This document shows, piece after piece, positions 34,021 to 48,205 of a DNA stretch of 64,000 nucleotides (positions are counted from its first letter, which is position 1; every line of letters begins with the position of its first letter). The position numbers and the translations under genes are program-made. A model generated the notes under the pieces. That model was not told the DNA's origin, made no database searches, and worked only from the letters and a program-made list of their open reading frames with translations. The DNA lies in contig CM031622.1 of the NCBI GenBank assembly GCA_018398815.1, positions 14,185,313-14,249,312 on the forward strand. The letters are read 5' to 3'. The DNA is from Conus ventricosus. Its lineage: Eukaryota > Mollusca > Gastropoda > Neogastropoda > Conidae.

Positions 34021-36619
34021 ACAGAATTTGAGACTTAATTTTCTTTTGCTTCGATAAAAATGAGGTAATGAGATGATGCTACGATTCCATTCGGTCTGAG
34101 ACTCATGCCCGGGTGTCTCGTGCTTCTTCAAATTATCTGGCCAACCGGCCGGAGAACACCTGCAGGTTGGTCAGGATTTGGCAAACCCACGAGACGATCC
34201 ATTAAGTGGATGAAACTCGACTGTGTGGTCCGCCTTTAAATGAGCTTGAGCAAACTCAAGTCTGGGTGGGAAAGCTGGTCTGGGCGGGAAAAATTCCCAC
34301 ATGATCTGATGGCAATAAAGCCCACAACCTCCAACCAGGAGTGTAACACTAACACTTGCCATGGCAGTGGTTCTTAGAGTAAAACCTAGGTTGAGAAACT
34401 AATCCCCGATACAAAACTCAGCACATGCAAAACAAGTCCTCATACGATAAGGAAGGACCAGAGAGGAGAGAGAGGGAAGAAAGAGAGAGTGAGAGAAGAT
34501 GGGAGGGGAGGAAGCAACACAGACTCAAGAAGAGGTATGAATGGATGAGGACGGGTTAGAAGCAAACCATGGGGTCAAAGAGGAGAAGGAGAGAGAGAGA
34601 GAAAAGGAGGAGAGAGAGAGGAGAGAGAGAGGGAGGAGGAGAGAGAGAGGGGGGGGGGGGGAGGGGAGGGAGACAGACAGGCAGGCAGACAGTGAGTGAA
34701 AGATGCATAGAATATTTTTCATTTGCAGCATACTAAGATTCAAAATGACATCAAACTGTGTTGGCTGTTTAGTAAATATTCCATTAAATATCTGTGCTAA
34801 TTTGAATCATGCCAAGCTGTTTTTATTTCCTGGTCAGGGATATCATCTCAGGATTATCCACCTAAATTGGAAAAGAGAAACCTTGGATAAAATCTGTTCT
34901 TGGTTGGGGGAGTGAACAATTGGTTTCTTCTGCAGAGTACTGACGGAATTTTCCTGCAAAGGTAATGTGGTTGTGAGTTTGTTCATAATTTATCATGAAA
35001 TGGCTTTTGAAACTGACATTTCAGATTATAAACGGATAAAAAATTTAAAGTGTTCTTCAATAATTGTCTTGGGTAGAAGAATGTCTATACTTTTGAGTGT
35101 TCTTAAAGTTTAAGAGTTAGAGTGGAGTCATGAAAAGATCCACAAGAAATAGTTACCATTACCTAGATACAAGAAATATTTTCCATTACCTAGATCAAGT
35201 AACTGATCAAAAGCAACTGTTACCAAACCCCTTTAACCATGTACCAGAAGAGAAGCAACTTCTTCTAACTTTCATGGGGCCCACAGAGAAAAAATTAAGG
35301 AGAGAGACAGGGGAGAGGAGGAGAAAAGGAGGGGAGAGAGACAGAGAGAGAGAGAGACAGTCAGACAGACAGACAGTCAGACAGCAGACGGACCAGAACA
35401 CAGAAAGCCCTTTAGTATATACTACTTGCTTTACATTAAAACAAATATGTGCAGTCACTAGTATATGCATTCCTCAGGCAATGACAAAAAATGGCTTATT
35501 AAGAGTGGCCCCTCTGTGTGAAAGACATGCTGGTCCTTGACAAACATGTAGCTGGTTTTTGCAGTGGGACATCCTCAACGGGACAACCGTTTTTTATTTG
35601 GACACGGGAATTCTGTTGACGGGAAAAGGATGTTTCATTACCAGGGGTAATGTTCAGAAAACACACAGACATGGCACTGAACAGGAAAGGCATGCAAGGG
35701 GCGTGGAAATGTACAGAAACAGTATCACAGGTTATTAACACATGTTCATTTGCAGCAGTCTGTAGTTTTTAGTACTGTAACCTGAGAGACCACCAAGGCC
35801 TTTTCAGGACAGTCAACCTGAAGATAAAAAGACCACACCTTGACAAAGGAAAGAAAGTCATGTCATGTTTAAAAGTAACAAGCAACCATGATTTCATATA
35901 CATACACAAAGTAGTTGGTTTACTGACATCCTTTAAGTCAGATAAGATTTGGCTGCATGGAAAGCAGATTTAGGGGTATGGAAAGCCCCAGTACAGATTT
36001 GGTGGTATGGAAAGCACTGTACAGTTTTGGGCCCGGTATGGAAAGAAACATTTGGCGGTATGGAAAGCACAGCACAGATTTGGCTCTATGGAAAACACAG
36101 TACAGATTTGGCTATATGGAAGCACCAGCCAGCAAGCTATTGGCCTAAAAGGACTACTTTCAATTGAAGATTCGCCAAAAGGTATCACAGGAAAGACTGC
36201 AAAGGGCACTTGGGGGCAAGTGCAGACCTCTGCAAATGTCGAAAGATCCCGGACTAGCCCTCTGAGTCAGATCATAAGAGAAAACCAAATTCGTTCCTGC
36301 CAGGGGAAGTAATAGCTGGTATGGACTGAAACAGTTACTTCCAAAATACTTCTTCATTTTATAAGATATGGAAATGTTTTTGGTTATATCTCTACAAATG
36401 TTACAATTTCATGAAAACATTTTTACTTCTTACGCAGTCACCAAACTGCCAAAAGTGACTTCACAGTTTTCATGTTAGTGAAAAATCTGTGACAATCTTG
36501 CTAATTTAATACAGGATCTGTCATTCAACTGGATCTTTACTTTGGATCTGACCTAAATTTGATAGGTTCATTTATAGGTCACATTCCATATTTCCTTTTG
36601 TTTGGTAAACCAGTTTCAT

Positions 36620-37180
36620 TAGTCTTTTGCTTTAACAGCATTTGTAACAGTCTTTAGACTTTAGCTTTAACAGCATTTGTAACAGTCTTTTTGTCTTTAG
36701 CTTAACAGCATTTGTAACAGTCTTTAGTCTTTAGTTAACAGCATTTGTAAGTCTTTAGTCTGTAGTTAACAGCATTTGGGAACAGTCTTGCTGGATGTTC
36801 CAGGCCCTGCGCCATGATCCACATCAACATTTCACAGTCTGTCCTCAGGCCATGGTCGCATTTCCAGTCTGTCCTCAGGCCATGGTCAACATTTTACGTC
36901 TGTCCTCAGGCCCATGGGCAACATTTCACAGTCTGTTCTCAGGCCCATGGTCAACATTTCACATCTGTCCTCAGGCCCCTGGTCAACATTTCACAGTCTG
37001 TTTCAGGCCCATGGTCAAACATTTCACAGTCTGTCCTCAGGCCATGGTCAACATTTCACAGTCTGTCCTCAGGCCCCTGGTCAAAATTTTACAGTCTGTC
37101 CTCAGGCCCATGGTCAACATTTCCAGTTTGTCCTCAGGCCATGGTCAAACATTTCACAGTCTGTCCTCAGGCCATGATCA
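36620..37180. repeat. Two adjacent minisatellites in copy A (about 31-bp and 33-bp units)
   Basis: The first uses CTTTAGCTTTAACAGCATTTG plus TAACAGT (about five units, 36620-36790). The second uses CATGGTCAACATTTCACAGT plus CTGTCCTCAGGCC (about eleven units, 36825-37180). Counterparts are at 44090-44250 and 44285-44650. Confidence 0.9.
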
Positions 37181-37185
37181 AATGC

Positions 37186-37405
37186 TCAGAGCGTTTACCT
37201 TTGAGTGGAGGTTTTTCTGTCTACCCAGCAGTAAAAGGGTTACTTTATTTAGTTCAGGGGAAAGTTAAGGGCCCGGTGGAAGGAAAGGGAAGGCCTTGCC
37301 TTCCATCAAACCCTGCCCTAGACATGGTCAATCTCTTGACAGTTGGCTGCCCCTATGGCCGATAGGCAATGGGAAGTTTAACCTTTAGCCATAGATGCAT
37401 TTTAC
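37186..37405 (+). mobile_element. SINE-like repeat, copy A
   Basis: Shares, in order, CCTTGCCTTCCATCAAACCC, TGCCCTAGACATGGTCAATC, CCCTATGGCCGATAGGC and GGGAAGTTTAACCTTTAGCC with similar stretches at 44651-44880, 52506-52790 and 59935-60150. The 52.5-kb copy has a tRNA-like head, so I treat the family as a tRNA-derived SINE. The head is degraded here. Confidence 0.55.
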
Positions 37406-38059
37406 TGGATCCAATGGTCGGTGTGTAACCTTGATGACAGATAAGCACCCCCCCCCCTCCCTCCCCCCCACCCCCCCCCCACAAAAAAAAAAGAAAAGAA
37501 AAAAAAGGAAGAAAAAAAAATGGAAGCAAGTGAATTCATAAAAACCCGTCACGCAAGTGACAAAACAATCAATGTTTCAATTTTACTTTGGCTCAGATGA
37601 TGGGGCCCAAAGAGCGTTTTTCTTTTCTATCTTAAGTGGAAATCATTTATTCAGCCCTTCAGTGATGCCTAGGAGATATTCTGTTGGAAGAGAATGTTGA
37701 TCTTTTTTTAAAATTAAAAACACTGACACCTTTGAATTTTTTTTGGTTGCAACTCCGTCTCCTCCTTTTTGTTTTTCTTGGCTGTGTCATCTTTTTGATC
37801 CTGTGGTGGCATTTCTGCCATGTTGATTATTTAACCACCTCATTCACAGCTATTTCAAAAAACACAGGGTGTATTTAACATCAGATTTTCAGGGCAACAC
37901 AACAGAGGAGAAAGGTATTGCTACTTATTACTTTAGTTGTATTCAGTGGTGCCTTTTTGACCCACATTTGTAGGTTACCTCTACCAAGCCCCTTGCAGGC
38001 AAAGTTAAATACATATAGAAATAAAGCCAGCAAGAGTGAGTACCTCCCCCCTGGGGTGA

Positions 38060-40670
38060 CACCACATCCATGCCATTAATGCCCATGACCTGGCTGACAC
38101 ATGCCATTAATGTCCATGACCTGGCTGACACATGCCATTAATGCCCATGACCTGGCTGACACATGCCATTAATGTCCATGACCTGGCTGATACATGCCAT
38201 AAATGTCCATGACCTGGCTGATACATGTCATTAATGCCCATGACCTGGCGGACACATGCCATTAATGCCTGTGACCTGGTTGATACATGCCATTAATGCC
38301 CATGACCTGGATGATACATGTCATTAATGCCCATGACTGGCTGACACATGCCATTAATGCCCATGACCTGGCTGACACATGCCATTAATGTCCATGACCT
38401 GGCTGACATGCCATTAATGCCCATGACCTGGCTGGTACCTGCCATTAATGTCCATGACCTGGCTGATACATGCCATTAATGTCCATGACCTGGCTGATAC
38501 ATGCCATTAATGTCCATGACCTGGCTGACACATGCCATTAATGTCCATGACAATGCCCATGACCTGGCTGATACATGCCATTAATGCCCATGACCTGGCT
38601 GATACATGCCATTAATGTCCATGACCTGGCTGATACATGCCATTAATGCCCATGACCTGGCTGATACTGCCATTAATGTCCATGACCTGGCTGATACCTG
38701 CCATTAATGCCCATGACCTGGCTGACACATGCCATTAATGCCCATGACCTGGCTGATACCTGCCATTAATGCCCATGACCTGGCTGATACCTGCCATTAA
38801 TGTCCATGACCTGGTTGATACATGCCATTAATGCCCATGACCTGGCTGATACATGCCATTAATGTCCATGACCTGGCTGATACCTGCCATTAATGTCCAT
38901 GACAATGCCTGTGACCTGGCTGATACCTGCCATTAATGCCCATGACCTGGCTGACACATGCCATTAATGCCCATGACCTGGCTGACACATGCCATTAATG
39001 TCCATCACCTGGCTGATACCTGCCATTAATGTCCATGACCTGGCTGATACCTGCCATTAATGCCCATGACCTGGCTGATACCTGCCATTAATGTCCATGA
39101 CCTGGCTGACACATGCCATTAATGCCCATGACAATGCCCATGACCTGGCTGATACATGCCATTAATGCCCATGACAATGCCTATGACCTGACTGATACAT
39201 GCCATTAATGCCCATGACCTGGCTGACACATGCCATTAATGCCCGTGACCTGGCTGACACATGGCATTAATGCCTGTGACCTGGCTGATACATGCCATTA
39301 ATGCCCATGACAATGCCCATGACCTGGCTGATACATGCCATTAATGCCCATGACCTGGTTGATACATGCCATTAATGCCCATGACCTGGCTGATACCTGC
39401 CATTAATGCCTATGACCTGGCTGGCATATGCCATTAATGCCTGTGACCTGGCTGATACATGCCATTAATGCCCATGACCTGGCTGATACCTGCCATTAAT
39501 GCCTATGACCTGGCTGACACATGCCATTAATGCCCATGACCTGGCTGACACATGCCATTAATGCCCATGACCTGGCTGATACCTGCCATTAATGCCCATG
39601 ACCTGACTGATACATGCCATTAATGCCTGTGACCTGGCTGATACATGCCATTAATGCCCATGACCTGGCTGATACCTGCCATTAATGCCCATGACCTGAC
39701 TGATACATGCCATTAATGCCTGTGACTGGCTGATACATGCCATTAATGCCTGTGACCTGGCTGATACATGCCATTAATGTCCATGACAATGCTCATGACC
39801 TGGCTGATACATGCCATTAATGCCTGTGACCTGGCTGATACATGCCATTAATGCCCATGACCTGGCTGATACATGCCATTAATGCCCATGACCTGGCTGA
39901 TACATGCCATTAATGCCCATGACCTGGCGGATACATGCCATTAATGCCCATGACCTGGCTGTCATATGCCATTAATGCCTGTGACCTGGCTGATACATGC
40001 CATTAATGCCCATGACCTGGCTGATACATGCCATTAATGCCTATGGCCTGGTTGATACATGCCATTAATGCCCATGACCTGGCTGACACATGCCATTAAT
40101 GCCCATGGCCTGGCTGACACATGCCATTGATGCCCATGACCTGGCTGATACATGCCATTAATGCCCATGACCTGGCTGATACATGCCATTAATGCCATGA
40201 CCTGGCTGATACATGCCATTAATGCCTGTGACCTGGCTGATACATGCCATTAATGCCCATGACCTGGCTGATACATGCCATTAATGCCCATGACCTGGCT
40301 GATACATGTCATTAATGCCCATGACCTGGCTGACACATGCCATTAATGTCCATGACCTGGCTGACACATGCCATTAATGCCCATGACCTGGCTGACACAT
40401 GCCATTAATGCCCATGACCTGGCTGATACCTGCCATTAATGCCCATGACCTGGCTGATACCTGCCATTAATGCCCATGACCTGGCTGATGCCTGCCATTA
40501 ATGCCCATGACCTGGCTGATACCTGCCATTAATGCCCATGACCTGGCTGATACCTGCCATTAATGCCCATGACAATGCCCATGACCTGGCTGATACCTGC
40601 CATTATGCCCTGACAATGCCATGACTGCTGCAATCATTAATGCCCATGACTGGCTGGCACAAACAACTGA
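38060..40670. repeat. 31-bp minisatellite, about 84 units (copy A)
   Basis: The unit is ATGACCTGGCTGATACATGC followed by CATTAATGCCC, with GACACATG/GATACATG/GATACCTG and GCCC/GTCC variants and occasional partial units (TGACAATGCCC). Minus-strand frames translate to MACISQVMGING-like repeats, an artefact of a 31-bp period. It lies in the LACTB2 intron. Confidence 0.95.
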
Positions 40671-40704
40671 TGTGAATCACTAGGGATTTATAAGACCGGA
40701 CTTG

Positions 40705-41704
40705 NNNNNNNNNNNNNNNNNNNNNNNNNNNNNNNNNNNNNNNNNNNNNNNNNNNNNNNNNNNNNNNNNNNNNNNNNNNNNNNNNNNNNNNNNNNNNNNN
40801 NNNNNNNNNNNNNNNNNNNNNNNNNNNNNNNNNNNNNNNNNNNNNNNNNNNNNNNNNNNNNNNNNNNNNNNNNNNNNNNNNNNNNNNNNNNNNNNNNNNN
40901 NNNNNNNNNNNNNNNNNNNNNNNNNNNNNNNNNNNNNNNNNNNNNNNNNNNNNNNNNNNNNNNNNNNNNNNNNNNNNNNNNNNNNNNNNNNNNNNNNNNN
41001 NNNNNNNNNNNNNNNNNNNNNNNNNNNNNNNNNNNNNNNNNNNNNNNNNNNNNNNNNNNNNNNNNNNNNNNNNNNNNNNNNNNNNNNNNNNNNNNNNNNN
41101 NNNNNNNNNNNNNNNNNNNNNNNNNNNNNNNNNNNNNNNNNNNNNNNNNNNNNNNNNNNNNNNNNNNNNNNNNNNNNNNNNNNNNNNNNNNNNNNNNNNN
41201 NNNNNNNNNNNNNNNNNNNNNNNNNNNNNNNNNNNNNNNNNNNNNNNNNNNNNNNNNNNNNNNNNNNNNNNNNNNNNNNNNNNNNNNNNNNNNNNNNNNN
41301 NNNNNNNNNNNNNNNNNNNNNNNNNNNNNNNNNNNNNNNNNNNNNNNNNNNNNNNNNNNNNNNNNNNNNNNNNNNNNNNNNNNNNNNNNNNNNNNNNNNN
41401 NNNNNNNNNNNNNNNNNNNNNNNNNNNNNNNNNNNNNNNNNNNNNNNNNNNNNNNNNNNNNNNNNNNNNNNNNNNNNNNNNNNNNNNNNNNNNNNNNNNN
41501 NNNNNNNNNNNNNNNNNNNNNNNNNNNNNNNNNNNNNNNNNNNNNNNNNNNNNNNNNNNNNNNNNNNNNNNNNNNNNNNNNNNNNNNNNNNNNNNNNNNN
41601 NNNNNNNNNNNNNNNNNNNNNNNNNNNNNNNNNNNNNNNNNNNNNNNNNNNNNNNNNNNNNNNNNNNNNNNNNNNNNNNNNNNNNNNNNNNNNNNNNNNN
41701 NNNN
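40705..41704. other. Assembly gap, exactly 1000 N
   Basis: A run of exactly 1000 N is a scaffolding placeholder, not a measured length. Open frames spanning it are meaningless. Confidence 1.
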
Positions 41705-44284
41705 CAACACTCGAGAGCTCAGGGATGAAACGACGTGTACTTCCATGGCTGTAGAAATAAGTCATGGTGAGAAAATCCAATCCGATGCATACCACACTCC
41801 CAACAGGTGAACCTAATACTTCGCCATGGCAGGTTAGAGTAAAACCTAGGTTTGAGAAAACTAATCCCGATACCACTCAGCACATGCATACAAGTCCTCC
41901 TACGATGACAGGACAGAGACACAGAGAGAGAGAGAGAGGGGAGAGAGAGAGGAGAGAGATGGGAGGGGATGGAAGCAAACACAGACATCAAGACAGAGGT
42001 ATGAAATGGATGAGAGACAGGGTTAGAAGCAAACACAATGGGTGAGAAAGTGAGCTAGAGAGAGAGAGGAGAGAGAGGAGAGAGAGAGAGAGGGAGAGAG
42101 AGAGAGGAGAGAGAGAGGGGGGGGGGGAGGGGGAAGGGAGAGGGAGACAGACAGGCAGGCAGACAGTGAGTGAAAGATGCATAGAAATATATTTTCATTT
42201 GCAGCATACTCAAGATTCAAAATGACATCAAACTGTGTTGGCTGTTAGTAAATATTCCATTAAATATCTGTGCTAATTTGAATCATGCCAAGCTGTTTTT
42301 ATTTCCTGGTCAGGGATATCATCTCAGGATTATCCACCTGAATTGGAAAGAGAAACCTTGGATGAATCTGTTCTTGGTTGGGGAGTGAACAATTTGGTTT
42401 CATTCTGCAGAGTACTGACGGAATTTTCCTGCAAAGGTAATGTGGTGTGAGTTTGTTCATAATTTTATCATGAAAATGGCTTTCTGAAACTGACATTTCA
42501 GATTATAACGGATAAAAAATTAAGTGTTCTTCAATAATTGTCTTGGGTAGAAGAATGTCTATACTTTTGAGTGTTCTTAAAGTTTAAGAGTTAGAGTGGA
42601 GTCATGAAAAGATCACAAGAAATAGTTACCATTACCTAGATCACAAGAAATAGTTACCATTACCTAGATCAAGTAACTGATCAGAAGCAACTGTTACCAA
42701 CACCTAAACCAAGTACCAGAAGAGAAGCAACTTCTTCTAACTTTCATGGGGACACACAGAGAGAAAATAAGAGAGAGAGACAGAGAGAGAGAGAGAGACA
42801 AGAGAGAGAGAGACAGAGAGAGAGAGGACAGTCAGACAGACAGACAGTCAGACAGACAGACGGACAGAACACAGAAAGACCATAGTATATACTACTTGCT
42901 TTACATTAAACAAATATGTGCAGTCACTAGTATATGCACTTCCTCAGGCAATGACAAAAAATGGCTTACTTAAGAGTGGCCCCCTCTGTGTGAAAGACAT
43001 GCTGGTCCTTGACAAACATGTAGCTGGTTTCTTGCAGTGGGACATCCTCAACTGACAACCGCTTTATTTTGGACACTGGAAATTCTGTTGACGGAAAAGG
43101 ATCGTTTCATTACCATGGATAATGTTCAGAAAACACACAGACATGGCACTGAACAGGAAAGGCATGCAAGGGCGTGGAAATGTACAGAAACAGAATCACA
43201 GGTTATTAACACATGCTTCATTTGCAGCAGTCTGTAGTTTTTAGTACTGTAACCTGAGAGACCACACAAGGCCTTTTCAGGACAGTCAACCTGAAGATAA
43301 AAGACCACACCTTGACAAAGGAAAGAAAGTCATGTCATGATAAAGTAACAAGCAACCATGATATCATATACATACTAACAGTAGTTGGTTTACTGACATC
43401 CTTAAGTCAGATAAGATTTGGCTGCATGGAAAGCAGATTTAGGGGTATGGAAAGCACAGTACAGATTTGGTGGTATGGAAAGCACTGTACAGATTTGGCG
43501 GTATGGAAAGCACATTTGGCGGTATGGAAAGCACAGCACAGATTTGGCTCTATGGAAAACACAGTACAGATTTGGCTATATGGAAAGCACCAGCCAGCAA
43601 GCTATCTGGCTAAAAGGACTACTTTCAATTGAAGATACGCCAAAAGGTATCACAGGAAAGACTGCAAGGACACTTGGGGGCAGTGCAGACCTCTGCAAAT
43701 GTCGAAAAGATCCTGGACTAGCCCTCTGAGTCAGATCATAAGAGAAAACCAAAATTCTGTTCCTGCCAGGGGAAGTAATAGCTGGTATGGACTGAAACAG
43801 TTACTTCCCACATACTTCTTCATTTTATAAGATATGGAATGTTTATGGTTATATCTCTACAAATGTTACAATTTCATGAAAACATATTACTTCTTACGCA
43901 GTCACCAAACTGCAAAAGTGACTTCACAGTTTTCATGTTCAGTGAAAAATCTGTGACAATCTTGCTAAATGAATACAGGATCTGTCATTCAATCTGGATC
44001 TTTACTTTGGATCTGACCTAAAATTTGATAGGTTCATTCATAGGTCACATTCCATATTTCCTTTAATGTTTGGTAAAACCAGTACATTAGTCTTTAGCTT
44101 AACAGCATTTGTAACAGTCTTTAGACTTTAGCTTAACAGCATTTGTAACAGTCTTTAGTCTTTAGCTTAACAGCATTTGTAACAGTCTTTAGTCTTTAGC
44201 TTAACAGCATTTGTAAGTCTTTAGTCTTTAGCTTAACAGCATTTGTAACAGTCTTGCTGGACTGTTCCAGGCCCTGCGCCACTG

Positions 44285-44660
44285 ATCCACATCAACATTT
44301 CACAGTCTGTCCTCAGGCCCATGGTCAGCATTTCACAGTCTGTCCTCAGGCCCATGGTCAACATTTTACAGTCTGTCCTCAGGCCCATGGTCAACATTTC
44401 ACAGTCTGTTCTCAGGCCCATGGTCAACATTTCACAGTCTGTCCTCAGGCCCATGGTCAACATTTCACAGTCTGTTCTCAGGCCCATGGTCAACATTTCA
44501 CAGTCTGTCCTCAGGCCCATGGTCAACATTTCACAGTCTGTCCTCAGGCCCATGGTCAACATTTTACAGTCTGTCCTCAGGCCCATGGTCAACATTTCAC
44601 AGTTTGTCCTCAGGCCCATGGTCAACATTTCACAGTCTGTCCTCAGGCCCATGATCAAAT
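44285..44660. repeat. 33-bp minisatellite, eleven units, open in one minus-strand frame
   Basis: The unit CATGGTCAACATTTCACAGT plus CTGTCCTCAGGCC is 33 bp, so one minus-strand frame gives eleven copies of an 11-residue repeat (LTMGLRTDCEM). In copy A the same array is broken by indels. I see no start context, domain or splice sites to support a gene. Confidence 0.9.
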
Positions 44661-45549
44661 GCTCAGAGCGTTTACCTTTGAAGCTGGAGGTTTTTCTGTC
44701 TACCCAGCAGTAAAAGGGTACATGATTTAGTTCAGGGAAAGTTAAGCCAGGTGGAAGGAAAGGGAAGGCCTTGCCTTCCATCAAACCCTGCCCTAGACAT
44801 GGTCAATCTCTTGACAGTTGACTGCCCCTATGGCCGATAGGCAATGGGAAGTTTAACCTTTAGCCATAGATGACATTTTACTGGATCCAATGGTCGGTGT
44901 GTAACCTTGATGACAGATAAGCACCCCCCCTCCCTCCCTCCCCCCCCCCCCCCCCACAAAAAAAAAAGAAAAGAAAAAAAAGGAAGAAAAAAAAATGGAA
45001 GCAAGTGAATTCATAACACCTGTCACGCAAGTGACAAAACAATCAATGTTTCAATTTTACTTTGGCTCAGATGATGGGCCTAAAGAGCGTTTTTCTTTTC
45101 TATCTTAAGTGGAAATCATTTATTCAGCCATTCAGTGAATGCCTAGGAGATATTCTGTTGGAAGAGAATGTTGATCTTTTTTCAAAATAAAAAACACTGA
45201 CACCTTTGAATTTTGTTTGGTTGCAACTCCGTCTCCTCCTTTTCTTGTTTTTCTTGGCTGTGTCATCTTGTGATCCTGTGGTGGCATTTCTGCCATGTTG
45301 ATTATTTCAACCACCTCATTCACAGCTATACAAAATCAACAGGGTGTATTCAACATCAGATTTTCACTGGGCAACACAACAGAGGAGAAAGGTATTGCTA
45401 CTTATTACTTTAGTTGTATTCAGTGGTGCCTTTTTTGACCCACCATTTGTAGGTTACCATCTACCAAGCCCCTTGCAGGCAAAGTTAAATACATATAGAA
45501 ATAAAGCCAGCAAGAGTGAGTACCTCCCTCCTGAGGGTGACACCACATC

Positions 45550-48205
45550 CATGCCATTAATGCCCATGACCTGGCTGACACATGCCATTAATGTCCATGA
45601 CCTGGCTGACACATGCCATTAATGCCCATGACCTGGCTGACACATGCCATTAATGTCCATGACCTGGCTGATACATGCCATAAATGTCCATGACCTGGCT
45701 GATACATGTCATTAATGCCCATGACCTGGCGGACACATGCCATTAATGCCTGTGACCTGGTTGATACATGCCATTAATGCCCATGACCTGGATGATACAT
45801 GTCATTAATGCCCATGACCTGGCTGACACATGCCATTAATGCCCATGACCTGGCTGACACATGCCATTAATGTCCATGACCTGGCTGACATGCCATTAAT
45901 GCCCATGACCTGGCTGGTACCTGCCATTAATGTCCATGACCTGGCTGATACATGCCATTAATGTCCATGACCTGGCTGATACATGCCATTAATGTCCATG
46001 ACCTGGCTGACACATGCCATTAATGTCCATGACAATGCCCATGACCTGGCTGATACATGCCATTAATGCCCATGACCTGGCTGATACATGCCATTAATGT
46101 CCATGACCTGGCTGATACATGCCATTAATGCCCATGACCTGGCTGATACCTGCCATTAATGTCCATGACCTGGCTGATACCTGCCATTAATGCCCATGAC
46201 CTGGCTGACACATGCCATTAATGCCCATGACCTGGCTGATACCTGCCATTAATGCCCATGACCTGGCTGATACCTGCCATTAATGTCCATGACCTGGTTG
46301 ATACATGCCATTAATGCCCATGACCTGGCTGATACATGCCATTAATGTCCATGACCTGGCTGATACCTGCCATTAATGTCCATGACAATGCCTGTGACCT
46401 GGCTGATACCTGCCATTAATGCCCATGACCTGGCTGACACATGCCATTAATGCCCATGACCTGGCTGACACATGCCATTAATGTCCATCACCTGGCTGAT
46501 ACCTGCCATTAATGTCCATGACCTGGCTGATACCTGCCATTAATGCCCATGACCTGGCTGATACCTGCCATTAATGTCCATGACCTGGCTGACACATGCC
46601 ATTAATGCCCATGACAATGCCCATGACCTGGCTGATACATGCCATTAATGCCCATGACAATGCCTATGACCTGACTGATACATGCCATTAATGCCCATGA
46701 CCTGGCTGACACATGCCATTAATGCCCGTGACCTGGCTGACACATGGCATTAATGCCTGTGACCTGGCTGATACATGCCATTAATGCCCATGACAATGCC
46801 CATGACCTGGCTGATACATGCCATTAATGCCCATGACCTGGTTGATACATGCCATTAATGCCCATGACCTGGCTGATACCATGCCATTAATGCCTATGAC
46901 CTGGCTGGCATATGCCATTTAATGCCTGTGACCTGGCTGATACATGCCATTAATGCCCATGACCTGGCTGATACCTGCCATTAATGCCTATGACCTGGCT
47001 GACACATGCCATTAATGCCATGACCTGGCTGACACATGCCATTAATGCCCATGACCTGGCTGATACCTGCCATTAATGCCCATGACCTGACTGTATACAT
47101 GCCATTAATGCCTGTGACCTGGTGATACATGCCATTAATGCCATGACCTGGCTGATACTGCCATTAATGCCCATGACCTGCTGATACATGCCATTAATGC
47201 CTGACCTGGCTGATACATGCCATTAATGCCCATGACCTGGCTGATACATGCCATTAATGCCATGACCATTAATGCCTCTGACCTGGCTGATACATGCCAT
47301 TAATGCCTGTGACCTGGCTGATACATGCCATTAATGCCCATGCACCTGGCTGATACATGCCATTAATGCCATGGACCTGGCTGATACATGCCATTAATGC
47401 CCATGACCTGGCTGATACATGCCATTAATGCCCATGACCTGGCTGATACATGCCATTAATGCCATGACCTGGCTGATACATGCCATTAATGCCCATGACC
47501 TGGCTGTACATGCCATTAATGCCTGTGACCTGGCTGATACATGCCATTAATGCCCATGACCTGGCTGATACATGCCATTAATGCCATGGCCTGGTTGATA
47601 CTGCATTAATGCCCATGACCTGGCTGACACATGCCATTAATGCCCATGACCTGGCTGACACATGCCATTAATGCCCATGACCTGGCTGATACATGCCATT
47701 AATGCCCATGACCTGGCTGATACATGCCATTAATGCCCATGACCTGGCTGATACTGCCATTAATGCCTGTGACCTGGCTGATACATGCCATTAATGCCCA
47801 TGACCTGGCTGATACATGCCATTAATGCCCATGACCTGGCTGATACATGTCCATTAATGCCCATGACCTGGCTGACACATGCCATTAATGTCCCATGACC
47901 TGGCTGACACATGCCATTAATGCCCATGACCTGGTGACACATGCCATTAATGCCCATGACCTGGCTGATACCTGCCATTAATGCCCATGGACCTGGCTGA
48001 TACCTGCCATTAATGCCCATGACCTGGCTGATGCATGCCATTAATGCCCATGACCTGGCTGATACCTGCCATTAATGCCCATACCTGGCTGATACCTGCC
48101 ATTAATGCCCATGACATGCCCATGATCCTTGGCTGATACTGCCATTAATGCCCATGACAATGCCATGACTGGCTGACACATGCCATTAATGCCCATGACC
48201 TGGCT
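45550..48205. repeat. 31-bp minisatellite (copy B), about 85 units
   Basis: Same unit and the same order of variants as 38060-40670, including the rare ATAAATG and CGGACAC units near the left end. Confidence 0.95.

Larger units (their letters stand above)
34320..40704. repeat. 6.4-kb block, copy A of a duplication ending at the assembly gap
   Basis: This block matches 41792-48270 in order and detail: GA-rich tract, unique intronic stretches, TATGGAAAGCACAG repeats, a 32-bp and a 33-bp minisatellite, a SINE-like piece, poly-C/poly-A, and the 31-bp array with the same succession of variant units. Copy A differs from copy B mostly by one-base indels and stops exactly at the N gap. It reads most simply as the end of one contig overlapping the start of the next. 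Confidence 0.9.

Noticed and set aside
38060..40670. Regular direct repeats that could suggest a CRISPR array
   Set aside because: The 31-bp units are contiguous with no unique spacers and lie in an animal intron; this is a minisatellite. The same applies to the 43-, 47- and 60-bp arrays.
40680..41876. Open frames of 350-400 codons
   Set aside because: They consist almost entirely of N from the assembly gap.
45132..45323. Basic minus-strand frame starting MAEMPPQDHKMTQ (also in copy A near 37.8 kb)
   Set aside because: The lysine/arginine-rich stretch (AAGAAAAACAAG region) looks exon-like, but the frame is not kept between the two block copies and there are no convincing splice sites.
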